Counted from the stretch's first letter, positions 1 to 9,840 are shown. The stretch: 64,000 nt of DNA from Zasmidium citrigriseum (GCA_002786025.1 NHNW01000026.1:248001-312000), one strand, 5' to 3'. The notes: generated by a model not told the origin, from the letters alone. Numbers and translations: made by a program.

Positions 1-60
1 TATCGGTTCCAAGATGTCGACGCCTTCGCTCCGAGATATGTTCAATGACAGTGCTTCGAT

Positions 61-2151
61 CTATGCAATCCCCTGGAGGGCCAGAACGAGGGCCAGGAGT
101 ATGCAGACCGAGCTCCGAGACCCCATCCCCAATTTTGAGGCAGCGCTGTCAGCGTTTGCACTGGGTGAGCTTTCCGAGCTGGTGAATCCCTCTGTGGCCG
201 ACTCTGAACCACGTGGTATCTCTCCACCACCGTCTGTTTGTGAAACGGGATTCGATGGCGAATCTGAGCTGGATGCAGCGTGTTCACCACCATCAGAAGA
301 ATGAGGACTCTGTGCTCCACTCGTCGGCGTACCTGCTCCAGAGCCTGGAATCTCTGACGGTGTTTGGTATGGAATTGTTTTCGTGCTTATTCCATCTCCC
401 AGCATAAGTCCTGTCTCGGTAGCACTGACGACCTGGCTTCCTATGGTCTGAGCTGCGGCGCCAACGGTCAGGGTCGTTGATCTCCAGTAGGATTGACTCG
501 AGACCATTGTAGGTGATAGACCCGTAGCCTGTACAGTATTATCAGCTCCACCCATGCTGCCTGCTTCACTCCCGGCTGTCGGCGGCACTTCGTTGCTTGG
601 TGAAGCTGGACCCTCTGAGGGCATTGTCACACCAGCAGCCGAAGTTGGTGGGGTTCCTCCAGCAGGCAAAGTCGGGCTCGTCTGTTCCGCCTCCGACGAT
701 GTAATAGGAAGCATCTCAGATAACGCAGTATCCATCGCCTCAGTAGGCGTACTATGCGCCGTCATCGCCGGGGTCGTAGGTTCACCCTGCTCCCCTCCCA
801 CACCAGTTGTTACCGACGGCACACTCCCTCCATCAGGCAACGTAGGCAAAGCCTCCGCGCTCGCCTCCGTCAACGCAAGCGGCGGATCCCAACTTCCATC
901 AATCCACCACGTCGCACTACTCCCCCAAAGCGAATGCAACATCTCCGTGCCAACCTTTTGATCTGGAATGACATACGGTCGGTACGAATTCACTATTGTA
1001 AGGCCACTGTAGAAAGTGTTCCCTGCTCCTCTGGCGTAATCGACTTGTGGTGCAGCACCCCAGTAGGCTTGTGCGGCGACGTCTTGGTAACACTCGGAGC
1101 CGTTGGTTGTTTGGTTTGTGTCTTGGATTGTGAAGGTTCCATTCGGGGATCCGCAACGCCAGTTCAGATCTGCGAGGTTGAACGGGTACCATGCGTATGC
1201 CGCTCGGGCTCCTCTGACGCTTGAAAGCTGGGAAGGAGGTAGTGTGAGGATTGTATGGTCAACAGTTGGGCCACAGCCATCCAAGCGATGCAATCCGCGG
1301 AAGGACATCGCTACTGTGGGAGAGGTTATGGTAAGATCTCCTGTGACGAAGGTATTCGGTCCAGACCCGGTCCTCGTTCCAGGAAGATAGCTCGGCGTGA
1401 TTGAGTGTGAGTTATAGCTAGAGCAGAAGTAGTCCGTTTCAGAATCAGCCGTGCGGACTGGCCAATACAAAAGCCGTACCTCTGATCCGACTACTCCAAC
1501 TCCAGGCCCATATCCGATGTCGTAGTTACATGCAGCTGTCTGGAAGGGAATGGTAGTATTTCCGGTGTCAGTCTGACAAGGTGGTTCCAATGCAGACTTG
1601 TTCTCGAAGACTAACGAGGCTGAGGTCGAGCTCGCGAAAGAATTCCATAGCTCCGAGCAATCAGACGGACCAATCGAGCACGGCATGGGAGTGGTGAAAG
1701 GTGCCGGCGCCGAGGTCGATATACCATATGGAGCATAGGAGATCGTGGATGTTTCGATGTCGATGTAGCTTGCGGATCCGATCGCTCGCGGATATCCATC
1801 GCAAAGAGTAGTGAGACTGGTTGCTTTTACGCCTCCGGTGAAGTCTGTGTACGTGTATGTTGCGTAGATGCTCCCGGGTTTGGTGCTCGTTGTTGGATGC
1901 AGATGTTGCGACCCGTAGGCTTCAGAAGACTTTTTCCACGACCATAATGCTGCCTGACAGCTGCTCGCAAACGCAGGTCCAGATCCTGTGGCGATTGCTC
2001 CTGATGAAGATGCATTCGCTTCGCTCGTTTCGGATGAATACGCCTCATGATCCAGTCCGTGGAGTATGTGGCCAGCGACGGGGTTGGCGGCCACGACGAG
2101 GTGCAACAGCTCGAGTGGCAATGCCAGCCACGCAAGAGGTATCCAGCGCAT
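61..2151 (-). CDS. Ser/Thr-rich secreted protein, probably GPI-anchored
   Basis: Single-exon 696-residue protein of unknown function. The N-terminus has a clear signal peptide (about residues 1-21, ending VVAA). The first ~430 residues hold scattered Cys and aromatic residues and several N-glycosylation sequons. Residues ~430-670 are low complexity, rich in Ser, Thr, Pro, Gly and Glu. The last ~18 residues are hydrophobic after a small-residue stretch (SAASKLGMG), the pattern of a GPI-attachment signal. This layout is common for fungal cell-surface proteins, so location at the plasma membrane or wall is inferred. I recognise no catalytic domain. The ATG directly precedes the signal peptide. 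Confidence 0.75.
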   Translation of the reverse strand: MRWIPLAWLALPLELLHLVVAANPVAGHILHGLDHEAYSSETSEANASSSGAIATGSGPAFASSCQAALWSWKKSSEAYGSQHLHPTTSTKPGSIYATYTYTDFTGGVKATSLTTLCDGYPRAIGSASYIDIETSTISYAPYGISTSAPAPFTTPMPCSIGPSDCSELWNSFASSTSASLVFENKSALEPPCQTDTGNTTIPFQTAACNYDIGYGPGVGVVGSEVRLLYWPVRTADSETDYFCSSYNSHSITPSYLPGTRTGSGPNTFVTGDLTITSPTVAMSFRGLHRLDGCGPTVDHTILTLPPSQLSSVRGARAAYAWYPFNLADLNWRCGSPNGTFTIQDTNQTTNGSECYQDVAAQAYWGAAPQVDYARGAGNTFYSGLTIVNSYRPYVIPDQKVGTEMLHSLWGSSATWWIDGSWDPPLALTEASAEALPTLPDGGSVPSVTTGVGGEQGEPTTPAMTAHSTPTEAMDTALSEMLPITSSEAEQTSPTLPAGGTPPTSAAGVTMPSEGPASPSNEVPPTAGSEAGSMGGADNTVQATGLSPTMVSSQSYWRSTTLTVGAAAQTIGSQVVSATETGLMLGDGISTKTIPYQTPSEIPGSGAGTPTSGAQSPHSSDGGEHAASSSDSPSNPVSQTDGGGEIPRGSESATEGFTSSESSPSANADSAASKLGMGSRSSVCILLALVLALQGIA

Positions 2152-2600
2152 CTTTGCAGATGTTTACCGGAGGAGATACATTCAACGGATACTGCAGAGA
2201 CTGTTTTGACGATGTCGTGCGTTGGACGCCTGAAGTAGGGAGGTTGGGGACGTCATGCCGTTGCTAAAAATTCCCGCGGAGACCACTGTGAGCGGCGTCA
2301 AAGTTAAAACAGAATATACTTGACCACGCTAAACGACCGCCTTCCACTTTCTGCACGAGCTTCTTCGTCACTCCTACTTCTTCTGGAAAGTTAGGATCGC
2401 GGTGTTGACTCACGAGGAATCTAACAACTTTCCATGGTTACTCTGCGACATGTCGCATGCTCGCTGTCCGCAGCGTTTTCAATTCGATAAGACTGCTCGT
2501 GAATGTGAAGAACTCATCGTTCTTCGCACGCAAGGTATGGAGCGCACACTGGAGATTCGAAGACCATTCCTCGACTACAAAGCAAGCACGCATTCTACTT
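2152..2600. other. Intergenic, divergent/convergent spacer
   Basis: No gene is supported here. It holds the promoter of the minus-strand surface protein and the 3' flank of the minus-strand epimerase gene. Plus-strand ORFs running in from this side are antisense to the epimerase. Confidence 0.5.
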
Positions 2601-3571
2601 TCAGTAATTTTCACGAATGTCCTGGATCAAGCCAATCTCCTTCGGTGTCCACCCAAGCAGCTCCTGCGTCTTCTTCCCACCCGTTGGCCGATCCTCCGAG
2701 AGAACACGATCCAACCAGCCATATTGTTCTTTGAACTCTTCCGGCCCGACGCCCCCCGCCTCAACACCAATACTATTCCCAAGAGCTGCGACGATATCCT
2801 TGAAAGCAACACCTTCTTCCGCGATGGGATGCAAATACCCTCGCTGGCCCTTCTCCAGCGCGAGAACAAAAGCCACAGCAGTATCATCGACATGTGTCGC
2901 AGGCCAACGATTCGTACCTTCGCCGAGATAGAGTGCCCGCTTGTTCTTGACGATGGCTTGTTGCAGCATCGTCACAAAGTTGGGGTCCCCTTTGCCGTGG
3001 ACCGTTGGGGCAAGACGCATTGCTATGCCTCGAATTCCTTCGGCATGCACGACTCGCTCGTTCGATTGAACACGAGCACTCGTCTTGTCGAAGTCGTCGT
3101 CTTCTTTCAGAGGTTCGAGTGTTGCGTGCCCTGGCTTCAGAAGGGACGGAGGTCGAAGACCTGCACAGCCTGATGCGATGACTAGGGGTTTCTCGGTGCC
3201 ATGCTGACGTAGGCCTGTGAACAGAGCTTCGAGCACTGCATCGTCTTGCTTTGCGGCTGTCGCTCGATCGGTTCCGGTGAAATCGTGATTGTAAGCCAGG
3301 TGGATAACGCCGTCGGATCTGAAATCGTTAGCAAGTGCTGAGAGCTGATCATGGGGACTGACTTTGCTGCGTTTTCAGTGATAGTGTCATAGTCCTCAGT
3401 CGATCCGCGGACGATTGTGATACTCTCCCCGGACGATGAATAAGTCGAGAGGATCTTGTTTGCTCCAGCTTCGGAGCGAGTGAGGGCCAACACTGAGTGT
3501 CCTCTCTCGATCAGCTCGCGGATAGTTGGCAAGCCAATGAAGCCATTGGCGCCGGTGAGAAAGACTTTCAT
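2601..3571 (-). CDS. Extended SDR, NAD-dependent epimerase/dehydratase family
   Basis: Predicted as two exons, complement(2601..3318, 3363..3571), giving 308 residues. The 44-nt intron has GTCAGT at its 5' end and TTTCAG at its 3' end. Joining the exons continues the conserved stretch from ENAAK into SDGVIHLAYNHD. The N-terminus MKVFLTGANGFIG is the Rossmann GxxGxxG nucleotide-binding motif of extended SDRs, and VIHLAYNHDF is the usual beta-4 region. HVDDTAVAFVLALEKG, about two thirds along, is typical of the 'atypical' NAD-dependent epimerase/dehydratase group. Substrate unknown; likely cytosolic. The start was chosen because it lies right at the Rossmann strand; upstream in-frame codons add a non-conserved leader. 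Confidence 0.85.
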
Positions 3572-3772
3572 ATTACAAGTTCCTTCTCTGCGAGCTTCAG
3601 CCTCGTCATGAGAGCAGGCTGCAGACTTACAATGTGTGAACAGTGGAGACTGATTGAATTCTTGGAAGAGATGCGGAGACAGATGATAAATAAAGAAGAT
3701 AATGAGATCCTGGACTGATCGCAAAGTCTTCTTTTGCTGCTTGAGTGAAGTCGAGACGTGACCTCGGAGTTA

Positions 3773-3850
3773 GGGGGAGGCCTAAACGTTAGTTTCAGCC
3801 AATTGAGTGATCACCTTCTCACTTTTCTTACCTGCCCGTCTGCCTAACTT
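3773..3850 (+). repeat. Left terminal inverted repeat of the MITE
   Basis: Left arm of the element. It pairs with 4290-4378 in reverse complement, with perfect blocks at 3785-3804 and 3828-3844 and a short length difference between them. Confidence 0.75.
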
Positions 3851-3987
3851 TTTCCGGCCCTTCTCTATGGCCTCTACGGCCTCTACGCTTTATAATGTAT
3901 ATGCACCGTACTTATATATAGCTGTCTTATCTAGGTATTAAACTTAGGAGGACGTATATCGCTTATAGAGTAAAACCTAAAAGATAT

Positions 3988-4152
3988 GTTTGTCGCAAAG
4001 CCTAAAGCTGGTCGCAAAGCCCGTAGTAAATATCCTAGAACGTATGCGTATCTTAGAGTATAGTATTACGTTATAGCTAGTCTTAAATTTACCCCGTTAT
4101 ACTAGAACCTACGTACCCGGCTTTGCGACCGGCTTTGCGCTTTGCGACAAAC
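3988..4152. repeat. Nested inner inverted repeat (TTTGTCGCAAAG family)
   Basis: Within the MITE a second, inner inverted pair is visible. GTTTGTCGCAAAG at 3988-4000 is complementary to 4140-4152, and GGTCGCAAAGCC at 4010-4021 is complementary to 4119-4130. The core TTTGCGAC / GTCGCAAA occurs four times in all. It may be a hairpin made by the element's own palindromic evolution or a smaller element inserted in a larger one. Confidence 0.7.
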
Positions 4153-4289
4153 ACTACGATCTTTACGACACCTAAACACATAGATAAGCGACTCTACGAG
4201 CGATATTCGACTCCCTTACTAGAACCTAGCTATATATACACCCTTAGACACCCCTTTTGCTGCCTTAGAGGCCGTATATAACGCTTCGA

Positions 4290-4378
4290 AAAAGGTGGGC
4301 AGACGGGCAGGTAAGCACACGGGCAGATGAGAAGGTGACCACTTAATTGGCTGAAACTAACGTTCAGGCTGCCGCCGT
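4290..4378 (-). repeat. Right terminal inverted repeat of the MITE
   Basis: Right arm of the element, complementary to 3773-3850. It carries an extra ~11-14 bp (CTGCCCGTGTG-like on the minus strand) that resembles the adjacent CTGCCCGTCTG block, so one arm seems to have gained or lost a small tandem unit. Confidence 0.72.
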
Positions 4379-4567
4379 TAGAAGGCGGAGATTGAGCAAT
4401 TCTCCGGTTTGAGAAAGCTCTGTTTCCACACGGATTTGGACAATGCTGGGTTGACATGCATTCTGCATCTTTCATTTTATCATGTCTCATGATGATGAAC
4501 ATCCTCACGATCTGAAATATGCTAGCTCCATGGGATGCCAAAGCTTTTCCCCGCGCCATACTCCTCG

Positions 4568-5341
4568 TTACTCGTCCGCATGGTCGATGTGGAACCAAAG
4601 CCAAGGGCATTGGGGATCACCATACCACAGCTGAATCTCTGAAACAAATGGGTGCGATCCCAACTTTTCACCGTGTTGGAGTAAGATATATGCCACGCCC
4701 TTGCCGTTTGGTGTTCCCAATAGAGCATCGAAAAACTCGTCGCCGGGGCGAAATCTCTTGCCTGGCAAAGACAACTTGAGCGGGAGACTATATTTCTTCC
4801 TCATGGCATCCACAATGTGTCTTGTTATCGTGTTCACAACATCTGTCCGCACGACAGCCCTAAGACGTGTGTTTGAAAACTGTTCCTTGTAGACCAGAAA
4901 AGCCAGGTCTGACCAGTGCTGCAGTTCGGGTAGAGGGTTGAGCGACTCGTCTCCGGTGCGTTTGAAGTAGGGGCTTCTGTTGTCTCCGGCGAAAATCACT
5001 CCAGGTGTGTACCAATTACGATTCCTGGCGTGAGTGGCGGGATACAGCACATCGTTAATCTGAACGTGGCTATCGTGCGTGAGGCCCACTTGACTGGGAG
5101 TTCCATAATTCTCCTGCGCAGCCTTATCAAGGTATTGTTTGGCGATGACATCAGTCCATTCGATGCATTGAGGATGAATCGTGCCGTCTGATCTCGACCA
5201 GCCCCATTGTTTCAGTGATTGTAAGTCATGCCAGGGACTGGAATCTCGAGACTGGTCACGATCTTGCAACTGGTCTGACAACTCCCGGCCAGCTCTGACG
5301 GCTTTCTCAAATGTTGTCTCAGTCGATGTCTGAGGATCCAT
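4568..5341 (-). CDS. Hypothetical protein, paralog of the next upstream gene
   Basis: Single-exon 257-residue protein; family not recognised. Its C-terminal half matches the gene at 5920-7065: both have P-[ED]-L-x-x-WSD, then RLR-x-VV-x-T, then a PG-x-[RE]-F-[DK]-ALLGTPN-x-x-G-x-x-Y-[IL]-L-x-x-[HK] segment. Unlike its paralog it has no signal peptide when started at the ATG at 5341. An upstream in-frame ATG at 5449 would add 36 residues that look non-coding. Probably a tandem duplicate that lost, or has an unrecognised, secretion exon. Confidence 0.6.
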   Translation of the reverse strand: MDPQTSTETTFEKAVRAGRELSDQLQDRDQSRDSSPWHDLQSLKQWGWSRSDGTIHPQCIEWTDVIAKQYLDKAAQENYGTPSQVGLTHDSHVQINDVLYPATHARNRNWYTPGVIFAGDNRSPYFKRTGDESLNPLPELQHWSDLAFLVYKEQFSNTRLRAVVRTDVVNTITRHIVDAMRKKYSLPLKLSLPGKRFRPGDEFFDALLGTPNGKGVAYILLQHGEKLGSHPFVSEIQLWYGDPQCPWLWFHIDHADE

Positions 5342-5919
5342 GGTTATCCTGTAGTTCAAAGTTGCTTCAGGACTCTGCCTAATCCAAACGGATGGGAGGA
5401 TTACACATGATCTTAAATGCCATCCAATGAGACAAAGACGATAGTGCAAACATTTGAGAACTTTGCCGTGTGGTTCCAGCGTTTTCTCAAGTTCTCATGT
5501 TTCTTCCAGGAGATCGAACAAACAAGCCATTCGAGCCTAGAACCATCTGAATGTATGTGTAAGTCCACCCACTTCGGGAAGCCAACTTTTACCACGATCA
5601 GACCTGACCTGAGCATCCAACTTTCTTTGGGTGTGAGAAGTTAGGAAATGCTGAGTTTCTCGTGAGTACGGATTTCGACTTTGTTCTCAGCTTGGCTGTC
5701 GTCTCTCTGATTTGATGCAACCTGCAGGCAGGAAAGACTCATCCGGATATTGTCCTGTCTTAGAACGATTGCTCGACTGAACCGTTCTTCTACGCCGTAA
5801 AGAACCAATTCTCGCTTGAAATCTGTTTAGACCTGTCGTCTCGTGTGATTCGTCTTCGGAGAGACCGCAACGTAACACTCTTCCACTTCGCCAGAATATT
5901 CATTCACTCAGGCGAGAGC
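5342..5919. other. Spacer between tandem paralogs
   Basis: No supported gene. Contains the 3' flank of the secreted paralog and the promoter region of the downstream paralog, both on the minus strand. Confidence 0.5.
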
Positions 5920-7065
5920 TCAAGAGGCGAGTAGCTCCCTGACTGCCTCACTCGTTTCATTCGTCTCTCTGCCTTGACCATCAGCACGCCTTTCATTCCC
6001 AGATGCAGCCGCCTGAGGGTGGGGCTCGATCTCAATGATCATTGTGTACCCCTGCTCCACGCGATGCAAGGAGTCATCGTCAAACATTTTAAAAACTTTG
6101 ACACTGGAAATGGTCTTCCAGCCAAGTTGTCGTTTGTGTTCGCCGAGCAGATAGCCAGTGCCGACTGCGTTCGGAGTGCCAAGAAGAGCCTTGAACTTCT
6201 CGCTCCCTGGCTCAAAGGTCAAGATCCTGGCTTCACCTGTGAGTCTTCCGCCTGCCACCTGGTCAATGATATTCAACGTGTTTTCGTTGGAGATCTCCGT
6301 GTGCACGACATAGCGCAATCTGTCCATTTGCTCATTGGCATGGGCCAACTCCTGCCACTGCAAGAAAGTCGCATCAGACCATCGGTTGAGATCTGGGATG
6401 GAGTCGGAGAGTCCGACAGCCCGAGGGCTATAAAGGGTGAGGCAAATGACGGCATAGCTGGGCATTTGATAGGCCTGATAATAAGTACCGCCGGAGTTGT
6501 CGTGTTTCCAGACGACCTTACGCCATGTATTCCCACCCCCAATAATCTGAATTGCTTTCTGCGCCCCTGCACTTGCTATTGAGGTGGTCTGATCCAGCTC
6601 CAAGGCCTTCTTCCATCCATTATTCACCATGTCGTTGATGTCTGTGAATTGGCTTTGGTACTTGTCTGCGCATCTTGGGGTGTCGTCCAGTAGAGCAAGC
6701 ATCCGAACGCCTCTAGCCACAGCAGCGGCGTACAGTGGCGTGATGCGCCTGACATGAGTTTCATAGTCCGCCCGTGTCTCCGAGTGGTGCCGTTCAAGTC
6801 CATTTGGTTTGCCATGAGTTGATGCAGTGACGTCAATCGTCTGCCGTCCCGTTTCGATCGTGATTTCGTAAGCACTCGTAGCGTTTGAGCCTCTCTCTAG
6901 TGCGAACCAGGCTCCTTCACCGGTATCTTGGCCGGCTAGTCCCTGCACGTTGCTGGTACTTTTGGGTGCGGCAGCGGCTTGGACCAATGTCAAAAGTGTA
7001 GTGAGAAGCAGACTGGTCATCAGAAACACCCAAAGAGTGGGCGGCGGTTGACTGTTCTGAGCCAT
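5920..7065 (-). CDS. Secreted hypothetical protein, tandem paralog
   Basis: Single-exon 381-residue protein. The N-terminus has a hydrophobic run (LWVFLMTSLLLTTLLTLVQA, about residues 11-30) followed by small residues, a good signal peptide or signal anchor. The central and C-terminal parts share with the 4568-5341 gene the motif series IPDLNRWSD, RLRYVVHTEIS, and FKALLGTPNAVGTGYLL. The last ~30 residues are polar and Arg/Glu-rich. Function unknown; no catalytic motif recognised. The two genes lie head-to-tail 578 bp apart, which fits local duplication and divergence. Confidence 0.65.
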   Translation of the reverse strand: MAQNSQPPPTLWVFLMTSLLLTTLLTLVQAAAAPKSTSNVQGLAGQDTGEGAWFALERGSNATSAYEITIETGRQTIDVTASTHGKPNGLERHHSETRADYETHVRRITPLYAAAVARGVRMLALLDDTPRCADKYQSQFTDINDMVNNGWKKALELDQTTSIASAGAQKAIQIIGGGNTWRKVVWKHDNSGGTYYQAYQMPSYAVICLTLYSPRAVGLSDSIPDLNRWSDATFLQWQELAHANEQMDRLRYVVHTEISNENTLNIIDQVAGGRLTGEARILTFEPGSEKFKALLGTPNAVGTGYLLGEHKRQLGWKTISSVKVFKMFDDDSLHRVEQGYTMIIEIEPHPQAAASGNERRADGQGRETNETSEAVRELLAS

Positions 7066-7742
7066 TGTCTGTCTCGGTGGTCTGACGGCCGCGGCAAGAT
7101 GCTCTGAGCACTTATATCATCCAAAAGCGTACCGAGGAGGTTTTCAGTCTCGACCTGCCTCCAAGAAGCCTGTCGGAATAGCTCGAAGAGACACAAGGAG
7201 ATGTCGAATGTCAATAGCCAGTAGGATTTCACGTTGCGTACACGGCCCTCGTAATGGACACGAAAGGACCTTCTTTTGAAGAGGGGTACGAGCAGTGCAG
7301 CCGACCACGAGAGCCGCTGACGACAGCATGTGACATGGGTCTGAAGTCGTTCCACGGCTCCAAACGGCTGCCGCATTGCGTAGGGTATGGTAGGTGGTGA
7401 TAGCCGATGCGAATGACGAATTGACAGATACAGTGGCCACCTGGAGTGATCACGGGAGGATATGGAGGCTCTGAGAGCATGTGATGCGGGAAGACAACCG
7501 CCGGGTGTTCTTTCGACGTCAAAGGTGGGTGTGGTCAAACGGAAGCTAACCCGCCTGCAGTTGTCAGTAGATACACGCAGTCTTCAATCAAGGACAATTG
7601 CAGGCCACATCATGACAAAATATTGCTCAGACCGGGTGATATTCGCTCGCTCGGGATCGCGGTCACGTATCATCGATGGGCGCCCTCGAGGGAAGGCAGA
7701 CGTCGCTTCTAGTGGTCACCAGCACTCAAACTGTTTGACATA
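7066..7742. other. Intergenic
   Basis: Several overlapping short ORFs on both strands but none with recognisable domains, good composition or support. Treated as promoter of the 5920-7065 gene and 3' flank of the Vma22-like gene. Confidence 0.45.
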
Positions 7743-8429
7743 TCATTGAGTGACATCTCGCTCCGTCTTCTTGATGGTCTTTCTCAACCTCCGGATCTCC
7801 GCTTCCACATCCCTCAAGCCCCGAGCTGCATTGACGGCTTTGGCCACCCCTTCGTCGCTCGTAACAGCCGAGCGGCAAGAGCCTTGGGCAGATCGCAGTG
7901 TAGGTGGAACCAGGATGCCAAACCAGCGTATGGGATCTCGTGGAGTTTTCTGGTCCTGTTCCGTCGCCGCGCCTCCGCCGCTGGTTTTGCTCGATGTGTC
8001 GTCGAAATCCGGCTCAGGCGTGGGCGACGGCGATGGGAGCTGTTTGGCCTCGTCGGTGTCGACACTTTGCTCTGTCATGCCAGTTGACTTCTTCTTGGTT
8101 TCGATGTCTTTGGTAGCTCCACCCATCACTTCGCACTCCTTGCCTTCCAAGGTATTCTTGACATCAACCTCGCCATCGTCGTTCACCTTCACCCTTGTAG
8201 TAGCAACCGCACGGTCATCATAGAAGTCGCTGCCGTATCTCCTCCGGGAAGACTTGAAGTTCGCCTGTGTCAGCGAAAAGTACCCCGCCGCGAGATGTTT
8301 CTTGATGGTAGCTTGGGCGGAGGTGTAGTCATCCAGAAACTGCAGATACTGCGTCCAGAGGTCGTCGAGTCGATCATGGAGAGCTGCAATATTCTCGGGG
8401 GTTTGCGATGTGTCTGTCGCGGCAGGCAT
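7743..8429 (-). CDS. VMA22: Vma22/CCDC115-like V-ATPase assembly factor
   Basis: Single-exon 228-residue protein. The N-terminal ~80 residues form a helical segment (LHDRLDDLWTQYLQFLDDY, then HLAAGYFSLTQANF and a Y-G-x-D-x-Y-D motif). The middle is acidic and low complexity. The C-terminus has DPIRWFGILVPPTLRSAQ followed by a coiled coil. This N- and C-terminal signature is that of Vma22 (human CCDC115), which acts at the ER with Vma12 and Vma21 to assemble the V0 sector of the vacuolar ATPase. The ATG at 8429 starts just before the conserved helix; the reading frame is open 99 codons further upstream, but that stretch is not conserved-looking. Confidence 0.8.
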   Translation of the reverse strand: MPAATDTSQTPENIAALHDRLDDLWTQYLQFLDDYTSAQATIKKHLAAGYFSLTQANFKSSRRRYGSDFYDDRAVATTRVKVNDDGEVDVKNTLEGKECEVMGGATKDIETKKKSTGMTEQSVDTDEAKQLPSPSPTPEPDFDDTSSKTSGGGAATEQDQKTPRDPIRWFGILVPPTLRSAQGSCRSAVTSDEGVAKAVNAARGLRDVEAEIRRLRKTIKKTERDVTQ

Positions 8430-9086
8430 TGTGATGATGTTGCGGCCGTTGTAGATGAAAAAGTGAAGTGGCGATGAAGTGAGGTTGACGCTTGCGTGGA
8501 ACGGATGTGGAGCCGGCTTGGCAGCCTCGTCCCAACCGGGCAAGGACGACATGATAAGGAGGGCGAAAACATGTAACGTACCGACATCATTTCGACTAGG
8601 CTCTACTTGCGACAGCGACATAGGATTCGAGGCGCACATATTTTGGACTGCTGCCTGGAAACCACTCTCAACGGTGCGATCGCATGCATTATGCCTCACC
8701 AAGAACTGACATTGTAGGGCAAGCAATCCTAGGGGCTAGTAAAACTATATGGATGCAAACTGCCCACAGTCTCACAGTAGATACATCCGCGGAACGATCT
8801 TAGTGTCTTTGAAGGCACTTTGAAGTCCAACTAAGGCGAGCAAACAGAGTGTGGAAGTCTGCCTTTTGAGGATGCCATCCTGCTGCGGTGAATCGCCCAT
8901 CGCACTGGAAACTGTCTCGGGCTCGAAGACATGGAGCAGTAGCTGTCACTGTGACGCAAAGGATATGCTCGAGGCCAAATGCTATAAATTGTGCAATGCG
9001 TTCAGCTTGAGAGACTTGTCCCGCTCCTACCCAATTTCCCTTCACTGACTCCGTTCGAAACGACACCGTCGGCCACTGCAGCAACT
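8430..9086. other. Divergent promoter region
   Basis: No supported gene. It separates the minus-strand Vma22-like gene from the plus-strand small secreted protein gene. Confidence 0.5.
8983..8989 (+). promoter_or_regulatory. TATA-like box
   Basis: TATAAAT about 98 bp upstream of the ATG of the small secreted protein at 9087. Position and sequence fit a core promoter; unproven. Confidence 0.35.
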
Positions 9087-9593
9087 ATGAAGTATATACT
9101 CGCTTCCATCGTTTTCCACCTCTCCCTCGTCCTCTCCTCACCAACGCCAACCCTCAAAGACCGATCCACCGTTGCCCGCGATGTTGGCGACACCACCTCA
9201 ATCACGCTTTCCGAGAACCAAGTCTGGACCCTGACAGTGACCATTGCAGACAATCTAGATCAGGACTACGATAACAATGACGTTGGAAGCCTGCAAGTCG
9301 CTTTCGCCAGCGCAATCAACTCCGCTGCCAGCAGCGAGGACGACGTCACGGCTACTTACACTGATCCGATATCCAACATGTACTCGATAAACCTGTCGCT
9401 GGATGACGGGGTGACCATCGGCAGCTACGACAGGGGCAATTGGACGGTGGTTTCTGCGGTGTTTTTGAACTGGTTAGATGCGCAGGATGGACCCCAAACC
9501 TTTACAGCGAAGTGTACGGACGACAACAACGATGGGGCCGAGATTGGGTTTTATGAGTTTTACTTCAAGCCGAAGCCACCGGTGACTTTCTGA
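9087..9593 (+). CDS. Small secreted acidic protein
   Basis: Single-exon 168-residue protein. The ATG at 9087 opens directly into a signal peptide (MKYILASIVFHLSLVLSS, about residues 1-18). An earlier in-frame ATG at 8991 would bury it, so 9087 is preferred. The mature part is acidic (runs of Asp/Asn such as DQDYDNNDVG and DDNNDG), has one Cys and looks beta-rich. No family recognised. It could be an apoplastic or wall protein; effector status cannot be judged from sequence. Confidence 0.65.
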   Translation: MKYILASIVFHLSLVLSSPTPTLKDRSTVARDVGDTTSITLSENQVWTLTVTIADNLDQDYDNNDVGSLQVAFASAINSAASSEDDVTATYTDPISNMYSINLSLDDGVTIGSYDRGNWTVVSAVFLNWLDAQDGPQTFTAKCTDDNNDGAEIGFYEFYFKPKPPVTF

Positions 9594-9840
9594 TGAACGT
9601 ACTAAGGTACATTCTTCGAAAAGACATGACAGGGGAGGAGAGACCCTGATATGGCTGGGAGAAACATGGTCTCGGGGGGACTGTGGTACTACACGAAAGG
9701 GTAATGCCAGGCCAATAGCTTCAACAGCACTTTTTGGTATTGAATGTGTATACCTAATCTCCTACCCCAACGAAAGCGGAGGCATTGTGGTTCAGCGTGA
9801 AAACGTCAGGCTCATGAGGTCCCATCGCCTGCTGTTGAGA

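Larger units (their letters stand above)
3773..4378. mobile_element. MITE-like element with long inverted termini
   Basis: An AT-rich block whose two ends are inverted copies. A perfect 20-bp pair is AACGTTAGTTTCAGCCAATT at 3785-3804 and its complement at 4345-4364. A perfect 17-bp pair is 3828-3844 and 4298-4314. Between them the arms match with small indels. Outermost flanks are TA on both sides (3771-3772 and 4379-4380), which would fit the TA target duplication of Tc1/mariner/pogo (Fot1-like) elements. No transposase ORF lies inside, so it would be non-autonomous. The interior is rich in TA/TATATA steps compared with flanking genes, as expected if RIP acted on a repeated sequence. The exact ends are uncertain by a few bases. 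Confidence 0.75.

Noticed and set aside
2457..3173. 238-codon plus-strand ORF
   Set aside because: Antisense shadow of the SDR epimerase, whose Rossmann and conserved motifs are on the minus strand.
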